Shown here piece after piece: positions 35,409 through 45,294 of a stretch of DNA of 64,000 nucleotides. How positions within the stretch are numbered: the stretch's first letter is position 1; every line of letters begins with the position of its first letter. The notes beneath the pieces were generated by a model, which did no database searches, had not been told where the DNA came from, and was given only the letters and a program-made list of their open reading frames with translations. Source of the stretch: Reinekea sp. G2M2-21 (GTDB lineage Bacteria > Pseudomonadota > Gammaproteobacteria > Pseudomonadales > Natronospirillaceae); assembly GCF_015687175.1 (NCBI RefSeq), contig NZ_JADPQG010000001.1, forward strand, positions 992,001-1,056,000, in the 5' to 3' direction. The position numbers and the translations under genes are program-made.

Positions 35409-36893
35409 ATGTTATTGGCACAGAAAAAAACCGAATGGTTTGGCAATATTCGCGGCGACATATTGGCCGGGCTCGTGGTCGCACTGGCGTTGATTCCAGA
35501 AGCGATTGCGTTCTCTATTATTGCAGGTGTAGACCCGAAAGTCGGTTTGTATGCATCGTTCTGTATTGCCGTCATTATCGCCTTTGTTGGTGGTCGACCT
35601 GGAATGATTTCCGCTGCAACCGGTGCCATGGCATTGCTTATGGTTACGTTGGTCAAAAATCATGGTCTGGAATACCTGTTGGCGGCAACCCTGTTAACGG
35701 GCGTGCTGCAAATTATTGCCGGATATCTGCGCCTGGGTGAACTGATGCGTTTTGTGTCGCGTTCGGTGGTGACCGGGTTTGTCAATGCACTAGCTATCTT
35801 GATTTTCTTGGCTCAGCTACCGGAATTAACCCATGTCAGTTGGGTCGTCTACGCCATGACGGCAGCGGGCCTTGGCATCATCTATCTGTTCCCGTTAATC
35901 AATAAAACCATTCCGTCGCCCTTGGTCTGCATTCTGTTATTAACGGCAGTTTCCATTACCCTGGGTCTGGATATCCGCACGGTTGGTGATATGGGCGAGT
36001 TACCCGATACGCTGCCTATTTTTTTGTGGCCGGATGTGCCGTTTACGCTTGAAACACTGAAAATCATTTTGCCTTACTCCGCGCCGCTTGCGGTTGTTGG
36101 GTTGCTTGAATCGCTGATGACCGCGACCATTGTCGACGATCTGACAGACACCACCAGTGACAAAAACCGTGAATGTAAGGGGCAGGGCATCGCTAATATC
36201 GGGGCAGGTCTGTTGGGTGGCATGGCTGGTTGTGCAATGATCGGGCAGTCGGTGATCAACGTGAAGTCCGGTGGTCGTGGGCGGCTTTCGACATTCATCG
36301 CAGGTACTGTTTTGCTGATACTGGTGGTTTTTATTAGCGATTGGGTCGCTAAAATACCTATGGCTGCGCTGGTTGCGGTCATGATCATGGTGTCGATTGG
36401 TACTTTTAACTGGGCCAGCATCCGAAACCTAAAAACCTACCCATTGTCTACCAATTTGGTGATGATCGTAACTGTGGTCGTCGTGGTCTGGACGCATAAC
36501 CTGGCTTATGGTGTGTTCGCCGGTGTGTTGCTGGCATCACTGTTTTTTGCCAACAAAATCAGCCATTTTATGTATATTGACTCATCGCTGGATGAACAAA
36601 GTGATACACGCACCTATAGTGTACATGGACAGGTGTTTTTTAATTCGGCCGATAAATTTATTGCAGCCTTTGATTTTAAAGAGGCTATCAGTAAAGTGGC
36701 TATTGATCTGTCACGGGCGCATTTTTGGGATATCACTGCTGTGGAAGCCCTGGATAAAGTCGTAATTAAGTTTCGACGCGAAGGCACCGAGGTCGAAGTC
36801 TTTGGCAAAAATGAAGCCAGTGAAACCACTATTGACCGGTTTGGTAAGCATGATAAACCGGAAGAAATCGATAAAGTACTTGGAGGCCACTGA
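35409..36893 (+). CDS. SulP-family anion transporter with STAS domain
   Basis: A 494-residue carrier. The motif [24 protein letters not shown] near the N-terminus, the [13 protein letters not shown] helix, a large membrane domain (to about residue 385) and a C-terminal STAS domain (about 395-480; [21 protein letters not shown]) mark it as SulP. It is fused by a 1-bp stop/start overlap to a universal stress protein gene. That pairing is common for putative bicarbonate or sulfate carriers in marine gammaproteobacteria; the substrate is not decided by sequence. Confidence 0.9.
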   Translation: MLLAQKKTEWFGNIRGDILAGLVVALALIPEAIAFSIIAGVDPKVGLYASFCIAVIIAFVGGRPGMISAATGAMALLMVTLVKNHGLEYLLAATLLTGVLQIIAGYLRLGELMRFVSRSVVTGFVNALAILIFLAQLPELTHVSWVVYAMTAAGLGIIYLFPLINKTIPSPLVCILLLTAVSITLGLDIRTVGDMGELPDTLPIFLWPDVPFTLETLKIILPYSAPLAVVGLLESLMTATIVDDLTDTTSDKNRECKGQGIANIGAGLLGGMAGCAMIGQSVINVKSGGRGRLSTFIAGTVLLILVVFISDWVAKIPMAALVAVMIMVSIGTFNWASIRNLKTYPLSTNLVMIVTVVVVVWTHNLAYGVFAGVLLASLFFANKISHFMYIDSSLDEQSDTRTYSVHGQVFFNSADKFIAAFDFKEAISKVAIDLSRAHFWDITAVEALDKVVIKFRREGTEVEVFGKNEASETTIDRFGKHDKPEEIDKVLGGH

Positions 36894-37768
36894 TGGCAGA
36901 TACCCCTAAGAAAGAAAGAATCTGGACCATTGCCTGTATTGATGGCTCTCAGTTTTCCTCCGCGGTGTGTGATTATGCCGTTTGGTTGAGTAAGCAGCTG
37001 GCTTCACCGTTTAAAGCGATACACGCCATTGAGCAGAACACCGTTGCGGCCGTGGCAGACCTGACCGGCGCTATTGGTCTTGGTGCTCAGGAGCACCTGT
37101 TAACGGAATTGACTGAGCTGGAGCAGCAGCGCAACAAGCTGGAAATTCAGAAAGGTCGTCAGATGCTTGAAGCTGTTAAGTCTCGTGCAGATAAAGCGGG
37201 GCTTGAAAATCCTTACACGGTGCAGCGCCATGGAACGCTGATTGAATCGTTGATCGATATCGAAGAAGAAATCCGCGTTGTGGTTCTGGGGATTCGCGGT
37301 GAAGCACATGAAGACAGCGACGCGCATTTGGGCGCCCATCTTGAATCGCTGGTGCGATCGGTGCATCGGCCGATATTTGTTGTAAACCGCGAATTTATTG
37401 AGCCAAAGGCCGTTATGCTCGCCTATGATGGCAGTGCTTGCTGTCTGAAAGCGCTGGATATGGTTAAGACCAGTCCTCTTTTCAAATCATTGCCTGTTCA
37501 CGTTGTGCATGTCGCCAAAGATGAGTCAGAAGGTGAAGCATTATTAAGTGGTGTGAAAACTGAACTGGAAAACGCAGGTCGTCAGGTGTTCACCAAAGTG
37601 CTGTTGGGTGAGCCGAGTGAAGCCTTGTGTCAGTATCAGCAAAGCAATGGTATTGATCTGACGGTGATGGGTGCGTTTAGTCACAATCGTTTACGTGAGC
37701 TGGTGTTCGGCAGTTTTACCATGAAAATGTTGTTGAATACCGATAAGCCTCTGCTGTTACTGCGTTAA
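36893..37768 (+). CDS. Universal stress protein, tandem Usp domains
   Basis: A 291-residue protein with two Usp domains (about residues 10-150 and 165-291). The second carries a GAFSHNRLRELVFGSFTMKML stretch resembling the ATP-binding loop G-2x-G-9x-G(S/T); the first (VVLGIRGEAHEDS) is degenerate. It overlaps the SulP stop by 1 bp, so translation is coupled, and it may regulate the carrier. A weak hairpin (CGCCCT-GAG-AGGGCG, 37797-37811) follows the gene. Confidence 0.9.
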   Translation: MADTPKKERIWTIACIDGSQFSSAVCDYAVWLSKQLASPFKAIHAIEQNTVAAVADLTGAIGLGAQEHLLTELTELEQQRNKLEIQKGRQMLEAVKSRADKAGLENPYTVQRHGTLIESLIDIEEEIRVVVLGIRGEAHEDSDAHLGAHLESLVRSVHRPIFVVNREFIEPKAVMLAYDGSACCLKALDMVKTSPLFKSLPVHVVHVAKDESEGEALLSGVKTELENAGRQVFTKVLLGEPSEALCQYQQSNGIDLTVMGAFSHNRLRELVFGSFTMKMLLNTDKPLLLLR

Positions 37769-37855
37769 TCCATGCTGTTCTTAGCACAAGGTTGGTCGCC
37801 CTGAGAGGGCGGCTTGGCCAGTTTGTCCGCTATTCGGGACGAAAAACCCCACAAC

Positions 37856-37899
37856 TTAGTCAGGTATATAGTTGACTGTTTTAGTCAGGTATTTATAAT
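37856..37899 (+). promoter_or_regulatory. iscR promoter with type-1 IscR operator
   Basis: Bases 37868-37892 match the E. coli type-1 IscR consensus ATASYYGACTRwwwYAGTCRRSTAT at all positions. The operator overlaps a promoter: -35 TTGACT (37872-37877), 16-bp spacer, -10 TATAAT (37894-37899). The half-site TTAGTCAGGTAT also occurs upstream at 37856-37867, a 12-bp direct repeat with 25-bp period. Holo-IscR should repress the whole operon when Fe-S clusters are plentiful. Confidence 0.9.
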
Positions 37900-37933
37900 T
37901 CGCACCACTTCCAAAATACCCTGGATGATCGGT

Positions 37934-38425
37934 ATGAAATTGACAACCAAAGGCCGTTACGCCGTGACCGCGATGCTTGATCTGGCATTGAATGAACAAA
38001 AAGGCCCGATAAACCTGGCAGATATCTCAGAACGCCAGGGTATTTCATTGTCCTATCTGGAGCAGTTGTTCTCTAAGTTGCGCAAACAAGGGTTGGTCTC
38101 TTCCGTGCGCGGCCCAGGTGGTGGTTATCGTTTAGGTAGCAGTACCGGCGAAATCAGCGTGGCGTCTGTGGTCGATGCTGTTTCAGAGTCGATGGATGCC
38201 ACCAAATGCCAAGGTAAATCCGGGTGTCAGAATGGCGAGATTTGCCTTACACACCATCTTTGGCAAGACCTCAGTCAACAAATACATGCATTTCTTGACG
38301 ATATTACCTTGCAAGATTTGGTTGAGCGTAATGAAATACGCGCCGTTAATGAACGGCAGAATCGCAAGTTGAGCCAGTCTTCAATGCATCGTGAAGAAAC
38401 CATCCAAACCACTCAGGTTGAGTAA
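37934..38425 (+). CDS. iscR: Fe-S cluster-sensing regulator IscR
   Basis: A 163-residue Rrf2-family regulator. An N-terminal winged helix ([45 protein letters not shown]) is followed by the cluster ligands C92, C98, C104 and H107 ([19 protein letters not shown]). With a [2Fe-2S] cluster it represses through type-1 sites, one of which lies directly upstream. ATG 37934 is where homology begins; the frame is open upstream through the promoter, which rules out longer starts. The stop overlaps iscS by 1 bp. Confidence 0.97.
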   Translation: MKLTTKGRYAVTAMLDLALNEQKGPINLADISERQGISLSYLEQLFSKLRKQGLVSSVRGPGGGYRLGSSTGEISVASVVDAVSESMDATKCQGKSGCQNGEICLTHHLWQDLSQQIHAFLDDITLQDLVERNEIRAVNERQNRKLSQSSMHREETIQTTQVE

Positions 38426-39591
38426 TGCGCCCTATATACTTTGATTATGCGGCAACCACCCCTGTAGATAAGCGGGTCGCCGAGAAAATGATGAATTACC
38501 TCACGCTGGATGGCGAATTTGGTAACCCTGCGTCACGTTCCCACATGCTGGGTTGGATGGCTGAAGAAGCCGTTGAAGATGCCCGTAACGAAGTGGCTGA
38601 TTTGCTCCATGCCGATAGCCGAGAAATTGTTTGGACCAGTGGTGCGACCGAATCCAATAACCTGGCCATAAAAGGCGTTGCTGAGAACTTCGCTGCGGAT
38701 GATTGTCATATCATCACCTCAGCCACAGAACACAAAGCCGTGCTCGATCCCGTTAAACATTTACAAACGTTAGGCTACAGCGTGACTGTGGTTTCACCTG
38801 GCGCGGACGGTGTTGTTAGCGTTGACGCTATTGCGGCCGCGATGACAGATAAGACTCGGCTGGTCAGTTTGATGGCCGTGAATAACGAAACCGGTGTCAT
38901 CAACCCAATTGTTGAAGTCGGTCAGCTTTGTCAGCAACTTGGGGTGTATTTTCACGTCGATGCGGCTCAGGCGGTTGGTAAAATCCCTGTCGATGTTGAG
39001 TCCTGGCAGGTGACACTATTGTCCATGTCAGCGCATAAATTTTATGGACCCAAAGGTGTTGGTGCGCTCTACGTTCGGCGCCGCAGCCCACTGCAGTTGA
39101 AGTCTCAGATCCACGGCGGCGGTCACGAGCGCGGAATGCGTTCAGGGACGTTGCCGACACACCAGTTGGTCGGCATTGGTGAAGCCGCAAAATTGCTCAA
39201 TGCGGGTTTTACTGAAGAAGCCGAACGCATTGGTTTGTTGCGGGATCGGCTCTGGCAAGGGTTGTCTGCGTTAGGCGATGTCACCATCAATGGGCATCCG
39301 ACGCTCCGCACACCTGGCCACTTAAACGTTTGCTTTCACGGGGTTGATGGTGAAGCGCTGATGATGGCCGTGCGTAATTTGGCGATTTCATCCGGCTCGG
39401 CTTGCACATCAGCCACCGTTGAGCCTTCTTTTGTCTTAAAAGCAATGGGGTTGAGCGATTCACAGGCACACAGCTCATTGCGCATCAGTTTAGGTCGTTA
39501 TTCCACTGAAGAGGATATCGACATGGCCATTTCCAGTTTCAGAGACGCTGTCAGCGGGTTGCGAGCTAACCCGGAACAGCAACAAGGTTAA
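38425..39591 (+). CDS. iscS: Group I cysteine desulfurase (IscS/NifS type)
   Basis: A 388-residue PLP enzyme that removes sulfur from cysteine as a persulfide. PLP Lys is in SMSAHKFYGPKG and the active Cys (about residue 327) is on the long mobile loop SSGSACTSA that marks group I. It differs from E. coli IscS mainly in a shorter C-terminus. It sits between iscR and sufB, while the group II enzyme SufS is encoded later in the same operon, so two desulfurases are coexpressed. No iscU, hscBA or fdx genes are in this locus. Confidence 0.93.
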   Translation: MRPIYFDYAATTPVDKRVAEKMMNYLTLDGEFGNPASRSHMLGWMAEEAVEDARNEVADLLHADSREIVWTSGATESNNLAIKGVAENFAADDCHIITSATEHKAVLDPVKHLQTLGYSVTVVSPGADGVVSVDAIAAAMTDKTRLVSLMAVNNETGVINPIVEVGQLCQQLGVYFHVDAAQAVGKIPVDVESWQVTLLSMSAHKFYGPKGVGALYVRRRSPLQLKSQIHGGGHERGMRSGTLPTHQLVGIGEAAKLLNAGFTEEAERIGLLRDRLWQGLSALGDVTINGHPTLRTPGHLNVCFHGVDGEALMMAVRNLAISSGSACTSATVEPSFVLKAMGLSDSQAHSSLRISLGRYSTEEDIDMAISSFRDAVSGLRANPEQQQG

Positions 39592-39594
39592 GTT

Positions 39595-41034
39595 ATGAGT
39601 GAAGAAGTTAAGCAGTATATAAAGTCAGAATACAAAGCAGGGTTTGTCACGGACGTAGAATCATCGACAATCCCTGTTGGCTTGAGCGAAGACGTCATCC
39701 GACTCATCTCCAGTAAGAAAAATGAGCCAGAATGGTTGTTGGAGTGGCGCTTGAAAGCCTATCGCGCGTGGCAGGAAATGACTGAGCCGGACTGGGCGCA
39801 CGTGACCTATCCAAAGCCCGACTTTCAAGCATTGTCCTACTATTCTTCGCCAAAAAGCATGGAAGAAAACCGGCCCAAATCTCTTGATGAGGTCGACCCA
39901 GAACTGTTGGCGACTTATGAAAAGCTCGGTATTCCGGTGCACGAGCAAGAAGTCCTGGCTGGTGTCGCCGTGGATATGGTTTTTGACTCCGTCTCGGTGG
40001 GAACCACATTTCGCGCGAAGCTTGCCGATGCTGGGGTGATTTTCTGCCCAATTTCTGAAGCGGTACACGAGTATCCAGATTTGGTGAAAAAGTATCTGGG
40101 TTCGGTCGTTCCGCAACGAGACAATTATTACGCTGCGCTGAATTCTGCTGTGTTCTCTGACGGTTCGTTTGTTTACATCCCGAAAGGTGTTCGTTGTCCA
40201 ATGGAGCTGTCGACATACTTTCGGATCAACGAAGCGAAAACTGGACAGTTTGAACGAACCTTGATCATTGCCGACGAAGGCAGTCATGTCAGTTATCTGG
40301 AAGGTTGTACTGCGCCAATGCGGGACGAAAACCAACTGCACGCCGCGGTCGTTGAACTGGTGTGCATGGACGACGCTGAAATTAAATACTCAACGGTTCA
40401 GAACTGGTATCCCGGTGATGCTGAAGGCAAAGGCGGTATTTATAATTTTGTAACCAAGCGTGGCATCGCACATCACCGGGCGAAGATCAGCTGGACTCAG
40501 GTGGAAACGGGTTCCGCCGTAACCTGGAAATACCCATCCTGTATTCTGAAAGGTGATGACAGTATTGGTGAGTTCTACTCCGTCGCATTAACCAGCAATC
40601 ATCAGCAAGCTGACACGGGCACGAAAATGATTCATATCGGGAAAAATACCCGGTCGACCATTATTTCCAAAGGCATCAGCGCCATGACCAGCCAAAACAG
40701 TTATCGGGGGTTGGTCAAAATGAACCCGGGTGCATCAGGAGCGCGCAACTTTACCCAATGTGATTCTCTGTTGATTGGTGATCGCTGCGGCGCGCATACC
40801 TTTCCTTATATCGAGAGCAAAAACCCTTCGGCGATCGTTGAACACGAGGCAACAACGTCGAAAGTCAGCGATGACCAGATGTTTTTGTGTCAACAACGCG
40901 GCATCGACCCGGAAAAAGCCGTGTCGATGATTGTGAACGGTTTCTGTAAGGAAGTGTTTAAAGAATTACCCATGGAGTTTGCCGTTGAAGCCGGAAAACT
41001 TCTGGAAGTCTCGCTGGAAGGCGCGGTCGGATAA
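39595..41034 (+). CDS. sufB: Fe-S cluster scaffold SufB
   Basis: A 479-residue subunit of the SufBCD scaffold on which clusters are built. It shows the SufB core beta-helix ([42 protein letters not shown]) and the C-terminal segment [20 protein letters not shown], with the conserved Cys and Glu region used for cluster assembly. The length is close to that of E. coli SufB. A 65-bp gap separates it from sufC, the largest within the operon. Confidence 0.97.
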   Translation: MSEEVKQYIKSEYKAGFVTDVESSTIPVGLSEDVIRLISSKKNEPEWLLEWRLKAYRAWQEMTEPDWAHVTYPKPDFQALSYYSSPKSMEENRPKSLDEVDPELLATYEKLGIPVHEQEVLAGVAVDMVFDSVSVGTTFRAKLADAGVIFCPISEAVHEYPDLVKKYLGSVVPQRDNYYAALNSAVFSDGSFVYIPKGVRCPMELSTYFRINEAKTGQFERTLIIADEGSHVSYLEGCTAPMRDENQLHAAVVELVCMDDAEIKYSTVQNWYPGDAEGKGGIYNFVTKRGIAHHRAKISWTQVETGSAVTWKYPSCILKGDDSIGEFYSVALTSNHQQADTGTKMIHIGKNTRSTIISKGISAMTSQNSYRGLVKMNPGASGARNFTQCDSLLIGDRCGAHTFPYIESKNPSAIVEHEATTSKVSDDQMFLCQQRGIDPEKAVSMIVNGFCKEVFKELPMEFAVEAGKLLEVSLEGAVG

Positions 41035-41099
41035 GGCCAACGCCGACCCCGAATGCCCGGTGTCCGAATTAATAGAATTGCTCAAAGGCTCAGCTAACT

Positions 41100-41849
41100 A
41101 TGTTAACCATTAAAAATTTGAAAGCCAAAGTTGAAGATAAAGATATTCTTAAAGGTCTGAATATCGATGTTAAACCCGGTGAGGTCCACGCCATCATGGG
41201 ACCAAATGGTGCTGGTAAAAGTACATTGGGTTATGTATTGGCCGGTCGTGATGGCTACGAGGTCACCGATGGCAGCGCCGAACTTCATGGTGAAAACCTA
41301 CTGGACATGGACGCTGAAGAACGTGCGCGTAAAGGTTTGTTCCTGGCATTTCAGTACCCGGTCGAAATTCCCGGTGTTTCCAATATGGAATTTCTCAAAG
41401 CATCTGTGGATGCTGTACGGGAAGCGCGAGGTTTGGAGCCTTACAGTTCCGTTGAATTTATTAAGCTGGCCCGCGAGAAAAGCAAAGCCGTGAATCTGCC
41501 CGCCGACTTCTTAAAGCGAGGCGTAAACGAGGGCTTTTCAGGGGGGGAGAAAAAGCGAAACGAGCTTATGCAGATGATGTTGTTGGAGCCGTCACTGTGT
41601 ATTCTCGACGAAACCGATTCAGGTCTGGATATCGATGCGTTACAAGTAGTTGCCGAAGGGGTTAATGCATTGCGAAGCCCTGATCGCTCTTTCATCGTGG
41701 TAACACATTACCAACGCTTGCTGGATTACATTGTTCCAGATTATGTCCACGTATTAGCGGACGGAAAAATCGTTAAATCTGGTGGCAAAGAGCTCGCATT
41801 GGAACTGGAGAAAGAAGGTTACCGTTGGATTGAAGGGGAGACAGTTTAA
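41100..41849 (+). CDS. sufC: Fe-S assembly ATPase SufC
   Basis: A 249-residue ABC-type ATPase that drives conformational change of the SufBCD complex. Walker A GPNGAGKST (about residues 35-43), signature NEGFSGGEKKRNE (about 142-154), Walker B LCILDETDSGLD, and H-loop VVTHYQRLLD are all intact. The stop is directly abutted by the sufD start. Confidence 0.97.
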   Translation: MLTIKNLKAKVEDKDILKGLNIDVKPGEVHAIMGPNGAGKSTLGYVLAGRDGYEVTDGSAELHGENLLDMDAEERARKGLFLAFQYPVEIPGVSNMEFLKASVDAVREARGLEPYSSVEFIKLAREKSKAVNLPADFLKRGVNEGFSGGEKKRNELMQMMLLEPSLCILDETDSGLDIDALQVVAEGVNALRSPDRSFIVVTHYQRLLDYIVPDYVHVLADGKIVKSGGKELALELEKEGYRWIEGETV

Positions 41850-43136
41850 GTGCGCACTGAGCTTAATATCGATAAAGCATTGGCCGCGCTCGCTGATCAG
41901 CCCAAGCCGGATTGGTTGGTTCACTGGCAGCAGCAAGGTCAGCAAGTGTTGAGTCAAACCGCTTGGCCAACACGCAAAACCGAAAATTGGAAATATACAT
42001 CGTTAAAGTCTCTGCAGGGTATTTCCTGGCAGGCAGAGACTCCTGACGCCGTCGCCGACGGAATCCGGTTTGTGGATTGGCAAGAAATTTCCATTGATTT
42101 CGTTAATGGTCGGTTGGTGAATACGCCAAAATTGCCTGACGGTGTCACTCTGCATCGCTTAAGTGACTGCTCCGAAGCTGAGGGGTTGACGTTTTTGCAG
42201 AAGGTTGATTCTGAGCGAGCTGGTTTTGAGTTTGACGCGTTGAACCAAAGCTTGCTGACTGAAGGTTACTGGCTGAAGGTGGCCAAAGACATTCAGGTTG
42301 CACAGCCGATTCACTTGAATTTTATCAGTAGCGGTGCTGACGTGGTGACCAGTACTCAAGTGTTGGTCGAACTGGAAAGTGGTGCCCGGGCGACAATTGC
42401 TGAAACTTTTTCGGCCACGGCCGAAGCACGTGTTTTGGTGAATGCCAATACGGCGTTGTATGTCGGAGATAATGCGCAATTAACGCATTATCACTTGCTC
42501 TTGGAGGAAGGTGAGGTGCGGCATATTGGTCGGGTGACTGGGAGCCTGTCCCGTTTCGCATCGTTGTCTTCTTTTCATATGGCTGTTGGCGGTATTTTGA
42601 AACGCAAGGACATCACCATTCGGCATCGAGGCGAAGGAGCAGAGTTAAGCCTGAACGGAGTATACCTGCCAAAAGGCCATGAAGTGATCGATTATCATAC
42701 GACTTTGGAGCACGAAGTACCCAACTGCACATCTTCAGAGATTTTTCGTGGCATTATGGCAGACCACGGCAAAGCCGTCTTTAACGGTCGAATTCACATT
42801 CATAAAGATGCTCAGAAATCGGTCGCGGAAATGAATAACCGTAACCTGTTGCTCAGCGATCACGCGGAAATCGACACCAAGCCAGAATTGGAAATCTATG
42901 CGGACGATGTACGCTGTGCGCACGGTGCGACCATTGCGCAGTTGGACAAAAGCCTGCTGTTTTATTTTCAGGCGAGGGGCATCAGTAAAAAAGAAGCCGA
43001 AGTCATGTTGAGCTTCGGTTTTATCAATGAGCTATTGGATGCTTTGAATGACCAGCCTGTACAGACGTTGCTGCGTCCTTTGTTGGCAACGTTATTTGCC
43101 CAGAAGCAAGCCGATTTAGCGAGACATATTTTATGA
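41850..43136 (+). CDS. sufD: Fe-S scaffold subunit SufD
   Basis: A 428-residue paralogue of SufB. The C-terminal beta-helix contains LSLNGVYLPKGHEVIDYHT and NLLLSDHAEIDTKPELEIYADDVRCAHGAT, typical of SufD including the conserved His used in cluster assembly. The start is GTG 41850, immediately after the sufC stop; the N-terminal region (KTENWKYTSL) is also characteristic. It overlaps sufS by 4 bp. Confidence 0.96.
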   Translation: MRTELNIDKALAALADQPKPDWLVHWQQQGQQVLSQTAWPTRKTENWKYTSLKSLQGISWQAETPDAVADGIRFVDWQEISIDFVNGRLVNTPKLPDGVTLHRLSDCSEAEGLTFLQKVDSERAGFEFDALNQSLLTEGYWLKVAKDIQVAQPIHLNFISSGADVVTSTQVLVELESGARATIAETFSATAEARVLVNANTALYVGDNAQLTHYHLLLEEGEVRHIGRVTGSLSRFASLSSFHMAVGGILKRKDITIRHRGEGAELSLNGVYLPKGHEVIDYHTTLEHEVPNCTSSEIFRGIMADHGKAVFNGRIHIHKDAQKSVAEMNNRNLLLSDHAEIDTKPELEIYADDVRCAHGATIAQLDKSLLFYFQARGISKKEAEVMLSFGFINELLDALNDQPVQTLLRPLLATLFAQKQADLARHIL

Positions 43137-44353
43137 GTTTTGATGTTGAAAAGGTTCGGGCTGATTTCCCGATCTTACATCAGGAAATTAACGGTAAGCC
43201 TTTGGTCTACCTCGATAATGGCGCGACCACGCAAAAGCCGGAAGCGGTTATCGAAGCCATCAGCCATTATTACCGTTACGATAACAGTAATGTGCATCGA
43301 GGAGCTCACACCTTGAGCGATCGCTCGACCGCCGCATTTGAATCGGCTCGTGAGACGGTTCGCCAGTTTCTCAATGCCCAATTCAGCGAAGAAGTAATTT
43401 GGACTAAGGGCACTACCGAAGGTATTAATTTGGTTGCTTTCAGCTGGGGGCTTTCTAACCTGAAGCCGGGTGATCAGGTTCTGGTCTCGGAGATGGAGCA
43501 TCACGCCAACATTGTGCCCTGGCAAATGGTGTGTGAAAAAACAGGTGCTCAATTGCAGGCTATTCCGGTAACGGAAGATGGTGATGTCGATCTGGAAAAG
43601 TACCGTGCGATGCTCAGTGATGCGGTTAAGTTTGTATCGATTGGGCATGTATCCAACGCACTTGGAACCGTTAATCCGGTACGGGAAATTATTTCCGCGG
43701 CGCATGAAATCGGAGCGTTAACGTTAGTCGACGGTGCCCAAGCGGTGGCTCACTGGGCGGTGGATGTGCAAGAACTGGATTGTGATTTTTATGCCTTTTC
43801 CGGCCATAAACTGTACGGTCCGACCGGTATCGGTGTACTGTATGGAAAGCGGGCATTGTTAAACGACATGACACCGTTCATGGGCGGTGGTGAAATGATT
43901 GAAACCGTTTCATTTGCCAAGACCACCTACAATAAATTGCCGTACAAATTTGAACCCGGCACGCCAAATATTGCAGGTGCCATCGGTTTGGCGACTGCCA
44001 TGAATTATCTGAACACCTTTGACCGAGATGACGTCGTAGCACATGAGAACGATGTATTGGGTTACGCATTGAAACGGGCCAGTGAGTATGAAGGCCTGCG
44101 CTTGGTTGGCCGGGCAAAGCATCGGGCCGGTGTGTTGAGTTTTTTAATCGATGGCACACACCCTCATGATGTGGGGACTTTACTCGATCAGCAAGGTGTT
44201 GCTGTACGAACCGGGAACCATTGTGCCATGCCCATCATGGAGCATTATGGGGTGCCTGGTACGGTGCGCGCGAGTTTCGCCATGTATAACAGTCGAGCGG
44301 ATGTGGATGCTTTGTTTGCGGCGCTGGATAAAGTGAAAATGTTTCTTTTATAA
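43133..44353 (+). CDS. sufS: Group II cysteine desulfurase SufS
   Basis: A 406-residue PLP enzyme. PLP Lys lies in AFSGHKLYGPTGIG and the active Cys at about residue 364 in RTGNHCAMP, with the short loop typical of group II enzymes that need SufE as sulfur acceptor. It overlaps sufD by 4 bp. SufE is encoded at the end of the operon. Confidence 0.96.
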   Translation: MSFDVEKVRADFPILHQEINGKPLVYLDNGATTQKPEAVIEAISHYYRYDNSNVHRGAHTLSDRSTAAFESARETVRQFLNAQFSEEVIWTKGTTEGINLVAFSWGLSNLKPGDQVLVSEMEHHANIVPWQMVCEKTGAQLQAIPVTEDGDVDLEKYRAMLSDAVKFVSIGHVSNALGTVNPVREIISAAHEIGALTLVDGAQAVAHWAVDVQELDCDFYAFSGHKLYGPTGIGVLYGKRALLNDMTPFMGGGEMIETVSFAKTTYNKLPYKFEPGTPNIAGAIGLATAMNYLNTFDRDDVVAHENDVLGYALKRASEYEGLRLVGRAKHRAGVLSFLIDGTHPHDVGTLLDQQGVAVRTGNHCAMPIMEHYGVPGTVRASFAMYNSRADVDALFAALDKVKMFLL

Positions 44354-44373
44354 CCACCTTAAGGGTAATGACA

Positions 44374-44748
44374 ATGTCAGTACAATCATTTGACCCGAAC
44401 GGGTTAGACACGAATTTAGACATTAGGATGACAGACTCCGCGATCGCTCATTTTAACCGTCAGCTGATCAAAGCGGGTGAGAAGGCTGTACGATTGTTTA
44501 TCGAAGAAAGCGGCTGTTCTGGCTATATGTATCGCATTGCACTGGTGACTGAACCGGTCACGGGCGATATCAAGGTCGCGATTAACGATAACTTGGTGCT
44601 GTATGTACAAAACGAAGCCAGAGCTATCGTGCAGGGCACTGAAATTGATTTTAAAAAAGACGGGCTTAACGAAGTGATCAAATTCAATAATCCAAATGTC
44701 ACAGGAGAGTGTGGCTGTGGTGAGAGCTTCGTGGTGGAGAGCGACTGA
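44374..44748 (+). CDS. sufA: A-type Fe-S carrier (SufA/IscA family)
   Basis: A 124-residue A-type carrier that receives clusters from SufBCD and hands them to apo-proteins. The three conserved Cys are C48 (EESGCSGYMY), C113 and C115 (GECGCGESF). ATG 44374 is preferred over 44368 because AAGGG at 44361-44365 gives normal spacing only to the former. Whether it is SufA or ErpA by phylogeny cannot be told here; the operon position favours SufA. It overlaps sufT by 1 bp. Confidence 0.9.
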   Translation: MSVQSFDPNGLDTNLDIRMTDSAIAHFNRQLIKAGEKAVRLFIEESGCSGYMYRIALVTEPVTGDIKVAINDNLVLYVQNEARAIVQGTEIDFKKDGLNEVIKFNNPNVTGECGCGESFVVESD

Positions 44749-45275
44749 TGGAACGACGCATGGTTGTGACGACACGTGACGTTGACGCAAGATTGGTCCC
44801 CGTCGGGACGCCCATCACCATCCCCAAAGATTCATTTATTACGCTGACTCAGAGCCTGGGTGGCAACTATACCGTGGTTCATCAAGGTAATATGGCCCGT
44901 ATTGACGGGACCGATGCCGATGCCATCGGTTTTGAACCAGAAGTCCTTGAGTTTGCGGATGTGGATGGGCCTGAGATAGTGTTGGATCAAGTATGGCAGG
45001 CACTGGATACCATTTTTGACCCGGAAATACCGGTCAGCATTGTAGCGCTGGGTTTGGTGTATGACGTGACAGCCAGTGATCATCAGGTCAATATCAAGAT
45101 GACTTTGACGGCGCCAGGCTGTGGAATGGGTCCCGTACTGGTTGATGACGTCAAGTATCGTGTGGCCAAGGTACCCAATGTCGAGCGGGTCGACGTTGAA
45201 CTCATTTTTGACCCTCCGTGGAGTCGTGATCGCATGTCAGAAGAAGCCCAGCTTGAAACGGGGCTGTTTTTTTAA
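44748..45275 (+). CDS. sufT: SUF-system maturation protein SufT
   Basis: A 175-residue protein of the SufT (TIGR03406) type. The N-terminal extension with the LTQSLGGNYTVVHQGNMARI stretch is specific to the family. The C-terminal MIP18/DUF59 domain carries FDPEIPVSIVALGLVYDV and LTAPGCGMGPVLVDDV. It helps mature Fe-S proteins under high demand in other bacteria; its exact chemistry is not established. Confidence 0.94.
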   Translation: MERRMVVTTRDVDARLVPVGTPITIPKDSFITLTQSLGGNYTVVHQGNMARIDGTDADAIGFEPEVLEFADVDGPEIVLDQVWQALDTIFDPEIPVSIVALGLVYDVTASDHQVNIKMTLTAPGCGMGPVLVDDVKYRVAKVPNVERVDVELIFDPPWSRDRMSEEAQLETGLFF

Positions 45276-45294
45276 CCCATTTTAAAGGTAGATT

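Noticed and set aside
35282-35740. Plus-strand open frame overlapping the start of the SulP gene
   Set aside because: Overlaps the conserved SulP N-terminus in another frame and has no recognisable content; the upstream frame at 35224-35493 was rejected for the same reason.
39661-40341. Minus-strand open frame of 226 codons inside sufB
   Set aside because: Antisense to a strongly conserved SufB core; no family features and no ribosome binding site.
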